A stretch of 64,000 nucleotides of DNA from Diaphorobacter aerolatus (GTDB lineage Bacteria > Pseudomonadota > Gammaproteobacteria > Burkholderiales > Burkholderiaceae_C). Positions 19,099 to 30,247 of this stretch are shown here, piece after piece (the first letter of the stretch is position 1; every line of letters begins with the position of its first letter). Under the pieces are notes generated by a model. The model worked only from the letters and a program-made list of their open reading frames with translations, did not search any database and was not told the DNA's origin. Both the position numbers and the translations under genes were made by a program. The stretch lies in assembly GCF_014489535.1 (NCBI RefSeq), contig NZ_CP060783.1, positions 2,604,001 to 2,668,000 of the forward strand, given 5' to 3'.

Positions 19099-19632
19099 AT
19101 GTCAACACTCCACATGCCCGTCAGCGCTGACGATCACGTCGCCGGCAATCCCAAAGCGCCCATCGTGCTGGTTGAATACGGCGACTACCAGTGTCCCGCA
19201 TGCGGCGCGGCCTACCCACTGGTCCAGCAGATTCAGCAGAAATTTGGCGACGACGTCTGCCTGGTGTTTCGCAACTTCCCACTTGTCGACATGCACCCGC
19301 AGGCGCAGAGCGCAGCCGTGGTGGCTGAGTTCGCCGCCAAGCACGGCAAATTCTGGGAAGCGCATGATGCGCTGTATGAAAATCAGCGTTCGCTCGGTGA
19401 AAGTTTCTATGTCGAGTTGGTGAACTCGCTCGGGCTCTCGTCCGACGACCTGAAGCAGGCAATGCAAACCGACGCGTTCGAGCAGCGCATTCGCCGCGAC
19501 ATCGACAGCGGCCTGCGCAGCGGCGTGAATGGGACGCCCACGTTCTACGTGAACGGCGAGCGCTTCGACACACCGGGTGGATTCAATGATCTGCCGCAGG
19601 TGCTTGAAGAAATGCTGCGACCGACGCGTTGA
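19099..19632 (+). CDS. DsbA-family thiol oxidoreductase, cytoplasmic
   Basis: A 177-residue DsbA/FrnE-fold protein with active site CPAC in VEYGDYQCPACGAAYP and cis-Pro region GVNGTPTFYVNGERFD. No signal peptide is present, so it should act in the cytoplasm. Located directly behind the peroxiredoxin, it is a reasonable candidate for its reductant or a disulfide-handling partner; that link is inference. Ribosome binding site AGAGAG precedes the ATG. Confidence 0.85.
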   Translation: MSTLHMPVSADDHVAGNPKAPIVLVEYGDYQCPACGAAYPLVQQIQQKFGDDVCLVFRNFPLVDMHPQAQSAAVVAEFAAKHGKFWEAHDALYENQRSLGESFYVELVNSLGLSSDDLKQAMQTDAFEQRIRRDIDSGLRSGVNGTPTFYVNGERFDTPGGFNDLPQVLEEMLRPTR

Positions 19633-19666
19633 AGACGGAAAGCCGCCTGACTCTCTCGCTCAACCG

Positions 19667-21243
19667 TCAGTTCTTGAGCGACGGATAAAGCCTCTCAAGC
19701 GCTTCGTCGAGGCAGCGGCGCAGCAGCGTCTGCACGGCCTGCAGATCGGCCTCTGCGGACGGCGCAGGTAGATCCGCCGCTTTTACGGGACTGATGGTTG
19801 CCGCGTCGGTGGGCAACTGCGCCTGAATGCGGCTCCACAGCGCCTCCCAATCCGCCTGGTGATGTTCGATTGCCTGCTGGACGGCTGCGTTCCATTGCTG
19901 CGGGGCGGATGGCGCGCTGTAGCGGCCCCTGCCCGGCCGAAGTGCGAGATCACCAGATACTTGAGCAAGGCCTGCGATGCGAGCGCGGTGAGATAGTCGC
20001 CCGACAGCCGGAAGCGTTGCGACTCCTGATCGAACATCTTGTTGGCGCCCCACGCCGCGCCCGCAAACGTGACCGCGCCGACCAGCGCGCCGACGAGGGC
20101 GCCGGTCCCGAGCGTCATGCCACCGGCCATCAGATCGGCACCGAGTCCTGTAGCGGCGCCCGCCGTGAGCGCGCCCCATAGGCTTGCGGCGCGCGGATCG
20201 TTGGGCGTGGTGATCTGCAGATCGCTCTTGAGCTGCTGCTGGATCTGGCTGGCCGCATCGCCATCGAGCTGATGCACCCTCAGCAATTGACGCGTGGCAT
20301 CTGCATCGGCCTTCTGCAGCGTGGCGAGCAGGCGCTTCATGGCCTCGCGCGTTTCGGGCGGCAGCTCTTCCTGCGATGGCCTGAGCTTCTGCTGGATCTT
20401 GCCGAGCGCACGTTCCCAGAACCGGGCCTCGCCCTGATGCAGCATTTCCTGCGCGGTTGCCGAGCGAATCAATTGCTCGGCCAGCGCCCTGAGGCTCGAC
20501 TCCTCGCTCGCGCGCTGGCGTTCTTCACGCGCTGCCAGCAGGCGTTCGTAGGCGGGCAGCTTCGCGGCGGGCAGCAGCGGAGCGATGCTCTGCAACATGC
20601 GCCGCTCATGCCACCAACTGCGCGTGAACGCGTCGAGCACCAACACGTCGTGCACCATGCCGCTGAATGGCTGCACTGCCGCGCGCCAGCGCGCGAGGTC
20701 GGCAGCGGTCTGCTCGGGCGTGGTGTCGCTGCCGATCTGGTTGAGCAGGATGATCACCGGCTTGTCCATCCATTGCAGGATGCGCATCTCGGCCTCCCAG
20801 TAGCCCGCATCCGCCGGATCTTCCGCAGCGTTCACCAGATACAGCATCACGTCGGCGTGATCGCGCGCCGCGACCAAGGCGCGCTGACTCATGTAGAACG
20901 GCTTGTCGCGCCAGCGGTCCCAGATGTTGGAGAGAAACCAGCCGAGCGGATTGCCCTGTTGCCTGAGCCGCTCATACAGCCGCACCGAATCGCCAAAACC
21001 CGGTGTATCCCAAAGCCAGAGCTGGTCACCTTGCGCATCGGATTGCAGCAGATAGCGCTGCGACTGGCTGGTGACGTGCGCCGCATCCTGGATCTCGCCC
21101 ACGTCGTCGGCGAGCAGCGTGCGTGTGAGCGAGGTCTTGCCGATGTTGGTGTGCGAGAGCAGGCACCATTGGATCTGGCGGTCGCTGCTCATGCTCGATG
21201 AAGTCGTAGTCGCCGGAGTATCGGAAATGTTTTGGTTGGGCAT
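19667..21243 (-). CDS. DUF3482-type membrane-associated GTPase (one frameshift)
   Basis: A TrmE-like GTPase domain followed by a DUF3482 region, 525 residues from the ATG at 21243 (other starts possible). G1 is SHTNIGKTS, G3 DTPGFGD and G4 NQIG rather than NKxD. Residues ~390-440 hold a Gly/Ala-rich hydrophobic hairpin (GALVGALVGAVTFAGAAWGA), suggesting membrane insertion. A frameshift near 19930 is repaired by one G and restores the C-terminus ending RLYPSLKN. These proteins are usually encoded next to DUF2868 proteins; here a toxin-antitoxin pair separates them. Function is unknown. Confidence 0.82.
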
Positions 21244-21466
21244 AAAACGATTGATCGTCTGGAACAACTACAGATTACAACGCATCGTGGAATCGAGAGA
21301 GCGAAACCGAACACTGACGCGCATCGTGTGCTTCCTACGGGTGTTCATTTAGGGTTGGCGTTTCCTCTCGATGCCAAGAAATTGCGCCCTGCGTCGATTG
21401 GGAGATTCAATCCAAATCTGTATCTTCTGACGATACAATTCATATAGCCAGACCGAGCAATGTTCG

Positions 21467-21745
21467 ATGATCAAGTCATTTCGCCACAAAGGCCTGGAAG
21501 CGTTTTTCCTTTATGGAACCAAAGCGGGAATTATCCCCGCTCACGCGCCCAGACTAGCGCGACTGCTTTTCAGACTGGACCTTTCCAAAGTGGCGCAGGA
21601 CATGAATCTTCCGGGCTGGAATCTGCACCCACTGCGTGGGGATCTGACCGAATTTTGGTCAGTATCGGTAAACGGAAACTGGCGAGTGATTTTCTCTTTC
21701 GACGGTGAAGACGCCATTCTTGTCGACTACCTCGACTACCACTGA
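21467..21745 (+). CDS. higB: HigB/RelE-type toxin
   Basis: A 92-residue ParE/RelE-fold protein of the HigB-1 type: MIKSFRHKGLEAFF at the start, then LDLSKVAQDMNLPGWNLHPL and the C-terminal WRVIFSFDGEDAILVDYLDYH. HigB toxins cleave mRNA on the ribosome. It is directly followed by higA on the same strand, toxin first, as is usual for higBA. Confidence 0.9.
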   Translation: MIKSFRHKGLEAFFLYGTKAGIIPAHAPRLARLLFRLDLSKVAQDMNLPGWNLHPLRGDLTEFWSVSVNGNWRVIFSFDGEDAILVDYLDYH

Positions 21746-21768
21746 AGACTGAATAGAGAGTTGAAACC

Positions 21769-22089
21769 ATGACAACCCGCATGTCCCATCCCCCGCATCC
21801 CGGCATCACGTTGCGTGACGATGTGCTTCCGGCATTGGAACTGACTGTCTCCGCAGCGGCAGAACAATTGGGCATAGGACGGGTCACGCTCTCGCGGGTG
21901 CTGCATGGTCACGCGGCGATCTCGCCCGAAATGGCGCTGCGGCTGGAGGCATGGCTCGGCAAGAACCGGGGAGGAGATGCGAGCGTCTGGCTGTCCCAGC
22001 AAGCCGCCTATGACATATGGCAGGCGGCAGAACGGCTGAAGAAATCACTCGCGAGAATTAGGCCAGCGCCCGCACCGACCCCAGAGTGA
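21769..22089 (+). CDS. higA: HigA-type antitoxin
   Basis: A 106-residue helix-turn-helix protein starting with the family motif MSHPPHPGITLRDDVLPALELTVSAAAEQLGI preceded by MTTR, then VTLSRVLHGHAAISPEMALRLEAWLG and WLSQQAAYDIWQA. HigA binds HigB and represses the operon. It is 23 bp behind higB and ends 13 bp before the convergent DUF2868 stop, showing a very tight insertion between the neighbouring genes. Confidence 0.92.
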   Translation: MTTRMSHPPHPGITLRDDVLPALELTVSAAAEQLGIGRVTLSRVLHGHAAISPEMALRLEAWLGKNRGGDASVWLSQQAAYDIWQAAERLKKSLARIRPAPAPTPE

Positions 22090-22102
22090 TCGTGGCGTGC
22101 CT

Positions 22103-23625
22103 TCACGGCACCCACACCGCCGAAAGCCCCGCATTGCGCACGAACTCCCCCACAGCTCGCGCCGCTCCTGCACGCGTTTCGGAGCGCCGGTGTTGCGCTC
22201 GGCGAAGTCCTGCGTCCACAGCCAGATCGCTGCATGCTGGCCCCAGCGCTCGCGGGCGGCTTGCAGCAGTTCGCCGTGGATTTCCGTTTCGGGTGTGGCG
22301 GCCATGTTGATGAGCAGCACGGCGGCGGTGTCCTCGCGCTTGCCCGCAACGGATGACGCGGACGGCAGCGCTGCGCCATAGGCCAGCGCGGGCTCGATCA
22401 CGAGATGCGCGCCCGCGCCATATTGCGTGGCGATCCAGGATTCGATCACCGCCTTGCGCTCGGCGCTGATGTCAAAGCTGTAGGGCAGCACATGCAGGGT
22501 GACGGCAAGCCCGCCGAAGTCGCGTTGCAGGTTCTGAAAATAAGGCTGAGTGAGCGGCAACTGCACATGGCGCGCGAGCCACCAGACGCGCACGCCCTGA
22601 TACAGCGCGAACAGCAGGCGCGGCGCGACCACCAGCATCCCGAGCAGGGCCGTGTAGGCGATCACCCATTGCTTGCCCCATGAGGCGTTGACGAACATCG
22701 ACCCACCAGCCGCAGGCGCAATCATCACCGCGTTGTGTGAATTCGCGTGACTGCCCGTGCTGTTGACCCAGCCGCGCAGCGATTCGATTTCGGAGAGCGA
22801 CCAGGGCGGCACGCCGAACAGCCATTGCACCGGCGCGAAAATGAAATTCAGCAGTTGCTGCACGCTCGTGGCCGAGAGAAACGTGCTCTCCCAGCCCACC
22901 TGATACTCGTTGGTGAGTCCCGTCATCCACAGCGACAGGAGCGCGCCCAACGCCATCATCGCCGCGCCCAGATGCAGCCACAGCAGCCACTGTGCGTGGC
23001 GCGTCCTGGCGCCGACCTGCCACCAGTTGCGCTCGAAGCTCAGCGCCATCTTGCGCAAGCCGCCACCGGCGGCCGGCAGGCGCGCGCGCAGTTTTCCGCG
23101 CCAGCCACCCGTCACGGCGTCGCCGGAAGATGCAGCCGACGACGACGCATTCGCAGCCTGAAGCACCACGGGTGCGCTGCGTCGGGGGCGCAAAACCGAG
23201 CGCACCGCGCTCACCAGCATCCACGCATAGACCAGCAGATTCCACAGCACGATGCCCAGCAGCGAAGGCGCGAGCAAGTCCACGCGATGCGGGTTGGTGA
23301 TGCGATGCATGGCAAAGCCGGTCACCAGCGCGCCCGCGAGCACGGCGAACGGCACCCAGCGCGCCAGGCCGGGCGCGTGTTTCCAGACCTGGCGGATCTC
23401 CTCGGGCAACTGGCTCGCGGCAATGATGCGCTGCGCCCGCTGCTCCACGAAGGCCAGGAACTGCTCGCGACTGGCCGAGCCGCCCCTGGTGTTCGGGTTG
23501 CCGATGGCATGCAGGGTGTCCTGCGTGATTGCGGCGCAGCGCTCGGCACTGGGCAGTGCCTCGTTGGGGGCGGCGGTTTCGATGGCGTAGGCCAGAAGGA
23601 TGTCGCGTGCGGAGCTGGAATGCAT
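22103..23625 (-). CDS. DUF2868 membrane protein (one frameshift)
   Basis: An inner membrane protein of 507 residues after repair, with four clear membrane segments (WVPFAVLAGALVTGFAM; LLGIVLWNLLVYAWMLVSAV; LWLHLGAAMMALGALLSLWM; WVIAYTALLGMLVVAPRLLF) and a cytoplasmic C-terminal half. The last residues shift frame near 22160; one G in a GGGGG run restores WGEFVRNAGLSAVWVP and a stop at 22103. The partner DUF3482 GTPase is encoded downstream on the same strand. Function is unknown; the pairing suggests a membrane-GTPase complex. Confidence 0.82.
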
Positions 23626-23783
23626 GGATTGATGTTACCCGCTGGCCCGCCGTCCGGATCAAGGGGCATTCGGCCTACACGCGCGAGCCGGTTGGCACGG
23701 GTTTTTACTTATGCGTTTTTATTATTTGTGAATCACATTCTTGATGATTCAGAATTTGCATTGAGCATAGTCAACAACCCACG

Positions 23784-24795
23784 ATGGAACTCCGACAACT
23801 CGAAGCCTTTGCCGCGGTCATGTCCACGGGCAGCGTTACCGCAGCCGGTCGGGTGCTGGGCCGCTCGCAACCCGCCGTCACGCGTCTGGTTCAGGAACTC
23901 GAAGCCGCCATCGGCTACCCGCTGTTCAGCCGCAACGGCCCGCGCGTCTCGCCCACCGAGCAGGCATTTCTGCTGTTCGAGGATGTCGAGCATGCGCTGC
24001 AAAGCCTTCAGCAGATTCGCCGCCGTGCGAAGGAAATCGAACATGGCGTGGCGCGGCCGCTGCACGTGCTCGCGACCTCGGCGCTCGCGGCCGGGCTGAT
24101 TCCCGCGGCGCTCGCGCTGCTCGAAAAGCGTGGCGACAGTGCTGCCGCAGCGCAGATCCAGTTGCGCAGCGCGTCCCCGAGCGGGTGGCGCAAGGCGTGC
24201 TGACGGGCGCAGCGCACATGGGCGTGACCAGTCTTCCGCTCGAGCATCGCGGGTTGCAGGTGCACTGGCTTGCCGAGGCTCCGTGCGTTGCCGTGCTACC
24301 CGAGCAGGATCCGCTGGCGCGTGGTTCCACCGTCGCGCTCGCCGACCTCGCGCAGCGGCGCGTCATCACCCTGGCGAATCCCTATCGCCTGCTCGGTCGG
24401 CTCGACGAAGCGTTTGCCGCAGCCGGCGGTAAGTCCGGCGTGGGCACGCGCCCGTTCATCAACACCAATTCATCCGTCAATGCCATGGCCGCCGTGCGCG
24501 CCGGACTGGGCGTCTCGGTGCTCGAGCCGGTCAGCGCGCTCGGCCTGCCGCTCTCGGGCGTGGTGGTGCGTGCCATCGACACTCATATTCCATTCCTGTT
24601 CGGCGTGGTGTCACCGCAGACCGCGCCCATCACTGCCGCGATGCAGGCGCTCATTGGCGCACTGGCCGAGGCCGCGCAGGCCCTGCTGCCGGGCTTTGTG
24701 CGCCACGACGCCGCGCGGCATGCCGAATTGCTGCTGCAAAGCGCCGCGCCGCTTGCTGCCCATCACGAACAGGAAGAAGCAGAGATCTCCCATGA
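23784..24795 (+). CDS. LysR-family transcriptional regulator (frameshifted)
   Basis: A LysR regulator with N-terminal helix-turn-helix (MELRQLEAFAAVMSTGSVTA, GRSQPAVTRLVQELE) and a substrate-binding domain. One deletion near 24175 (CCCC run) joins the two halves. The end is uncertain: without a second repair the frame runs 240 nt into the next gene. A second missing base would end it at the TGA overlapping the next ATG (24792-24795), matching the ATGA overlaps of the whole downstream operon. The codon arithmetic (1012 + 2 = 338 codons) agrees. It probably controls the operon behind it. Confidence 0.78.
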
Positions 24796-26258
24796 CTCCA
24801 CCGACCGCCGCCCCGCCGCACGGACTCGAACAACTCGAAGCGCGCGTTGCCCAGGATCTCGCGTGGCTCGACCTGCCCGCGAAGAACTGGCTGCCGGACA
24901 CCGAGGTGAACGGCCAGCCGGTGCTGCCCGTTGCCATCATCGGCGCTGGCATGGGCGGTCTCGCGACCTCTGCCGCGCTCCAGTTCCTCGGCGTGCGTGC
25001 GCCGATCTTCGACCGCGCGCCTGCGGGCCTTGAAGGCCCATGGGCCACGACCGCGCGCATGGAAACGCTGCGCTCGCCCAAGTCGCTCACCGGTCCCGCG
25101 CTCGGCAAACCGTCGCTCACCTTTCGCGCCTGGTTCGAATCGCAATTCGGCACCGATGCCTGGGAACAGCTCGACAAGATTCCGCGCCTGCAATGGATGG
25201 ACTATCTGCGCTGGTATCGCAAGGTGCTGGCGCTCGAGGTGCACAACCAGCACACGCTGCTGTCGGTGCTGCCGCGCGGTGCCGATGGCGTGGTGCAGCT
25301 CGACCTCGAGACGCCGGACGGACCGCGCCGGGTGCTCGCGCGTCACGTGGTGCTGGCCACGGGACGCGATGGCCTGGGCGGCGCCTGGGTTCCGCCCATC
25401 GCCGACAATTTGCCACGCCGGGCATGGGCGCATTCGTCCGATGAAATGGACTACGGCATGCTCAAGGGCAAGCGGGTTGGCGTCGTTGGCGCGGGTGCCT
25501 CGGCCATGGACAGCGCGGCCACGGCGCTGGAGAGCGGCGCCGCGAGCGTCGATCTGCTGATCCGCCGTAGCGACATTCCGCGCGTCAACAAGGGCAAGGG
25601 AGCGGGCAGTCCGGGGCTCACGCACGGTCATCTGAATCTGCCCGACGCGTGGAAGTGGAAGATCCGCCACTACATCAACGTGCAGCAGGTGCCGCCGCCG
25701 CGTGGCAGCACCCTGCGCGTATCGCGCCATGAAAATGCGCGCTTCAATCTGGGCACGCAGATTCTCGATCTGCAATGGACGAACGACGAGATCCGCGCGG
25801 TCACCAACAAGGGCGTTTTCCGTTTCGACTTCCTGATCTTCTCGACCGGCTTTCGCATCGACTGGAGCCAGCGTCCCGAATTCGCGAAGCTGGCTCCGCA
25901 CGTGCGCGCATGGAAGGATCGCTTCACGCATCCCGCAGGCGAGGAAGACCAGGAACTGGCCGACTCGCCCGATCTCGGGCCCGCGTTCGAGCTCATGGAA
26001 AAAGTCCCCGGCGCATGCCCGGGCCTCTCGCGCGTGCACGTGTTCGCGTATCCCGCCGCGCTCTCGCAGGGCACGATCTCGGGCGACATTCCCGCAGTGA
26101 GTGTGGGTGCGCAGCGCATCGCGCAGGGCATCGCGGGAACGCTGTATGCCGAAGACATCGAATGGCACTACGACAATCTCCAGACCTTCGAGGAACCCGA
26201 GGTCTTCGGCGATGAGTGGACGCCCGCCGAGCCGCCGCCACAAGAGGCCGCAACATGA
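24792..26258 (+). CDS. FAD-dependent NAD(P)H monooxygenase (FMO-like)
   Basis: A 488-residue flavin monooxygenase-type protein. An FAD-binding GxGxxG is in IIGAGMGGLATS near residue 50 and a second Rossmann motif in VGVVGAGASAMDSAATAL near residue 234. The substrate is unknown. It heads an ABC importer operon and overlaps its first permease gene by four bases. In related importer/AhpD clusters known to me a luciferase-like FMN monooxygenase occupies this role, so oxygenation of the imported compound is the likely job. Confidence 0.8.
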   Translation: MTPPTAAPPHGLEQLEARVAQDLAWLDLPAKNWLPDTEVNGQPVLPVAIIGAGMGGLATSAALQFLGVRAPIFDRAPAGLEGPWATTARMETLRSPKSLTGPALGKPSLTFRAWFESQFGTDAWEQLDKIPRLQWMDYLRWYRKVLALEVHNQHTLLSVLPRGADGVVQLDLETPDGPRRVLARHVVLATGRDGLGGAWVPPIADNLPRRAWAHSSDEMDYGMLKGKRVGVVGAGASAMDSAATALESGAASVDLLIRRSDIPRVNKGKGAGSPGLTHGHLNLPDAWKWKIRHYINVQQVPPPRGSTLRVSRHENARFNLGTQILDLQWTNDEIRAVTNKGVFRFDFLIFSTGFRIDWSQRPEFAKLAPHVRAWKDRFTHPAGEEDQELADSPDLGPAFELMEKVPGACPGLSRVHVFAYPAALSQGTISGDIPAVSVGAQRIAQGIAGTLYAEDIEWHYDNLQTFEEPEVFGDEWTPAEPPPQEAAT

Positions 26259-27229
26259 CCGGCTGGCTCATCCGTCGCCTGACGCAGGCGATTCTCGTGG
26301 TGCTGTTGATGACCGTGATCGTCTTCATCGGCCTGCATGCCATCGGCAATCCCGTGGACATCCTGATCGGCCAGGATGTGGACCAGATCGAGCGCGCGCG
26401 CATCATCGCCGAACTCGGTCTCGATCAGCCGCTGTGGCGCCAGTATCTCGGCTTTCTGAACGGCGCGTTGCACGGCAATCTGGGCACGAGCTTCGTCTAC
26501 AACGTACCGGCGATCCAGCTCATTTTGCAGCGCCTTCCCGCCACGCTCGAACTCGCCGTGGCCGCTCTGCTGCTGGCGGTGCTGATCGGCGTGCCGCTGG
26601 GCCTGTTCGCGGGGCTGTATCCCGACAACGCGTTCGCCAAGACCATCATGGCGGGCAGCATCGTGGGCTTTTCGCTGCCCACGTTCTGGGTCGGCCTCAT
26701 GCTCATCATGGCGTTCAGCGTGACGCTGGGCTGGCTGCCAGCCAGCGGGCGCGGCGACACCGTCGAAGTGCTCGGCGCGCAATGGTCGTTCCTGACGGCC
26801 AACGGCCTCAAGCACATGCTGCTTCCGGCGATCAACCTGTCGCTGTTCAAGATCTCACTCGTGATCCGCCTCACGCGTGCCGGAGTGCGCGAGGTGCTGC
26901 CGCTGGATTTCGTGAAGTTTGCGCGCGCCAAGGGCCTGTCGCCGCTGCGCGTGATCGGCGTGCATGTGTTGCGCAACACCATGATTCCGCTGGTCACCGT
27001 GCTGGGTCTTGAGCTGGGCTCGACGATTGCGTTCGCCGTGGTCACCGAAAGCATCTTCTCGTGGCCCGGCGCGGGCAAGCTGATTCTGGACAGCATCAAC
27101 GCGCTCGACCGGCCCGTGATCGTGTCCTACCTGGTGGTCGTGGTGTGCCTGTTCGTCACGCTCAACCTCATCGTCGACATTCTCTACAAGGTGCTCGATC
27201 CGCGTGTGCGCCTGGAGGGAGCAGCATGA
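26255..27229 (+). CDS. Dpp/Opp-type ABC transporter permease 1
   Basis: A 324-residue DppB-like permease: six membrane helices starting with LTQAILVVLLMTVIVFIGL, and the EAA loop VLPLDFVKFARAKGLSPLRVIGVHVLRN that contacts the ATPases. ATG overlaps the previous stop and its own stop overlaps the next ATG. Part of a five-component peptide/nickel/opine-type importer. Confidence 0.9.
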   Translation: MTGWLIRRLTQAILVVLLMTVIVFIGLHAIGNPVDILIGQDVDQIERARIIAELGLDQPLWRQYLGFLNGALHGNLGTSFVYNVPAIQLILQRLPATLELAVAALLLAVLIGVPLGLFAGLYPDNAFAKTIMAGSIVGFSLPTFWVGLMLIMAFSVTLGWLPASGRGDTVEVLGAQWSFLTANGLKHMLLPAINLSLFKISLVIRLTRAGVREVLPLDFVKFARAKGLSPLRVIGVHVLRNTMIPLVTVLGLELGSTIAFAVVTESIFSWPGAGKLILDSINALDRPVIVSYLVVVVCLFVTLNLIVDILYKVLDPRVRLEGAA

Positions 27230-28154
27230 GCCAGCGCGTCACCCAGCCATCGTCCGTCACGCCGCCCGCCGTGCCCGCCAGACAGGCATCGCCATGGCGC
27301 GAACACCTGCGCGATTTCTTCGAGTCGCGCCTTGCGGTGTTCGGCCTCGTCGTCGCCGTGCTGCTGATCCTCGCCGCGCTGCTTGCGCCGTGGATCACGC
27401 CGCAGAATCCCTACGACCTGATGCAGCTCGACGTGATGGATGCGCGCCTCAAGCCCGGCACGATGAACGGGCTCGAAACCTTCCGCTACATGCTCGGCAC
27501 CGACGGCCAGGGCCGCGACCTGTATTCGGCGATTCTCTACGGCCTGCGCATCAGCCTGATCGTCGGCGTCGGCTCGGCGTTGATCGCGGGCGTCATCGGC
27601 ACGCTGCTTGGCCTGCTCGCGGCCTACGCGGGCGGCAGGATCGACGCGGTCATCATGCGCCTCGTCGACCTGATCCTGTCGTTTCCGTCGATCCTCGTCG
27701 CGATGATGATCCTCGCCTGGCTCGGCAAGGGTGTCGGCAATGTGGTGCTCACGCTGGTGATTCTCGAATGGGCCTACTACGCGCGCACCGCACGCGGCCA
27801 GGCGCTTGTCGAGCGCCGCAAGGAATACGTCGAGGCCGCGCAATGCCAGGACATTCCGAACTGGCGCATCATGGTCCGGCACATCCTGCCCAACTGCCTG
27901 CCGCCGCTGATCGTCATCGGCACGCTGCAGATCGCGCGCGCCATCACGCTCGAGGCCACGCTGAGCTTTCTGGGTCTCGGCGTGCCGGTCACCGAGCCAT
28001 CGCTCGGCCTGCTGATCTCCAACGGCTACCAGTACATGCTCTCGGGCGAATACTGGATCAGCTTCTATCCCGGGATTGCGCTGCTCATCACCATCGTCGC
28101 GATCAATCTGGTGGGCGACCGCCTGCGCGACGTCCTGAATCCGAGGAACGTGAA

Positions 28155-28158
<4 letters not shown>
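27226..28158 (+). CDS. Dpp/Opp-type ABC transporter permease 2
   Basis: A 310-residue DppC-like permease with the OppC_N segment (FFESRLAVFGLVVAVLLILAALLAPW), the YMLGTDGQGRDLYSAILYG motif and EAA loop EYVEAAQCQDIPNWRIMVRHILPN. A normal DppC has GAS/RxxG-like EAARALGAS here; the QCQD variant is unusual but the loop is otherwise intact. Coupled to both neighbours by ATGA overlaps. Confidence 0.9.
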
Positions 28159-29149
<991 letters not shown>

Positions 29150-29153
<4 letters not shown>

Positions 29154-30198
29154 AACCGGCGCAAGAGCCATCCTCCGAGCAGCAAACTCCGGCGTTCGCG
29201 CCCGTGGTCGAACTCAAGGGCGTCAGCAAACGCTTTGGCGAACACAGTGACGGCATCGTGAGCCGCGCGCTGCAAGGCATCGGCCTTGAAAAGCCGACGC
29301 CAATCACGCGCGCGGTGGACAGGGTCGATCTCATCGTGAAGCCCGGCGAAGTCGTCGGTCTCGTGGGTGAATCGGGCTGCGGCAAATCGACGCTGGGCCG
29401 CATGGCGGCGGGGCTGCTGCCGCCGTCGGACGGCGAGGTGCTGCTCCATGGCCGCCATTTCGCGGGCATGACGTCAGCGGAAAAACATGCCGCACGTCTT
29501 TCCGTGCAGATGATCTTCCAGAACCCGTATGCGAGCCTGAACCCGCGTCTGCGCGTCGACGAGATCGTGGGCGAGGCCGCGCGCATTCACGGCCTCGTGG
29601 ATCGCGCGGGGTTTGACGACTACGTCTGTGCGCAGCTCGAACGCGCGGGGCTCGACCCCGCGCTGCGCAGCCGTTACCCGCATCAGTTCAGCGGCGGCCA
29701 GCGCCAGCGCATCGGCATTGCGCGCGCGCTCGCGGTGCAGCCATCGATGCTGGTGTGCGATGAGGCGGTGGCGGCACTCGACGTGTCGATACAGGCGCAG
29801 ATCCTCAATCTGTTCATGGATCTGCGCGAGCAGTTGAACCTCACCTACCTGTTCATCAGCCATGACCTCGGCGTGGTCGAACACGTCTCGGACCGCGTGG
29901 TGGTGATGTACCTCGGGCGCATCATCGAATCGGCCGCCGTCGAGGAACTGTTCGCACGCCCCAACCATCCGTACACGCAGGCGCTGCTCGCCGAAGTGCC
30001 TGACATGAAGGCACGCCACAAGCGCTATTCCGCCATCAAGGGCGAGATTCCGAGCCCACTGAATCCGCCGAGCGGCTGCCATTTTCATCCGCGCTGTCCG
30101 CACGCCATGCCGCGCTGCGCCGTCGAGGCCCGCAGCTCAAGGGCATTGCCATCCACCACTTCAGCGCCTGCCATCTCAACGACGTGGCGAGTGCCTGA
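29150..30198 (+). CDS. Dpp/Opp-type ABC transporter ATPase 2 (one frameshift)
   Basis: A 349-residue DppF-like ATPase: Walker A GESGCGKS, IFQNPYASLNPR, signature FSGGQRQR and Walker B MLVCDEAVAALD, where the usual DEPVSALD proline is replaced by alanine. As written the frame runs on into the binding-protein gene. Restoring one C near 30131 gives PQLKGIAIHHFSACHLNDVASA and a stop at 30196-30198, so the apparent ATPase-binding protein fusion is an artefact. Confidence 0.88.
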
Positions 30199-30247
30199 AC
30201 CGCACTCAAACCGATCTCATTCGATTCCATTTCAAAAGGAGCCTGCC

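Noticed and set aside
24270..25033. Long overlap between the LysR gene and the monooxygenase gene
   Set aside because: A 240-nt overlap is unlikely; a second deletion in the LysR gene would end it at the ATGA shared with the monooxygenase, and the codon count agrees.
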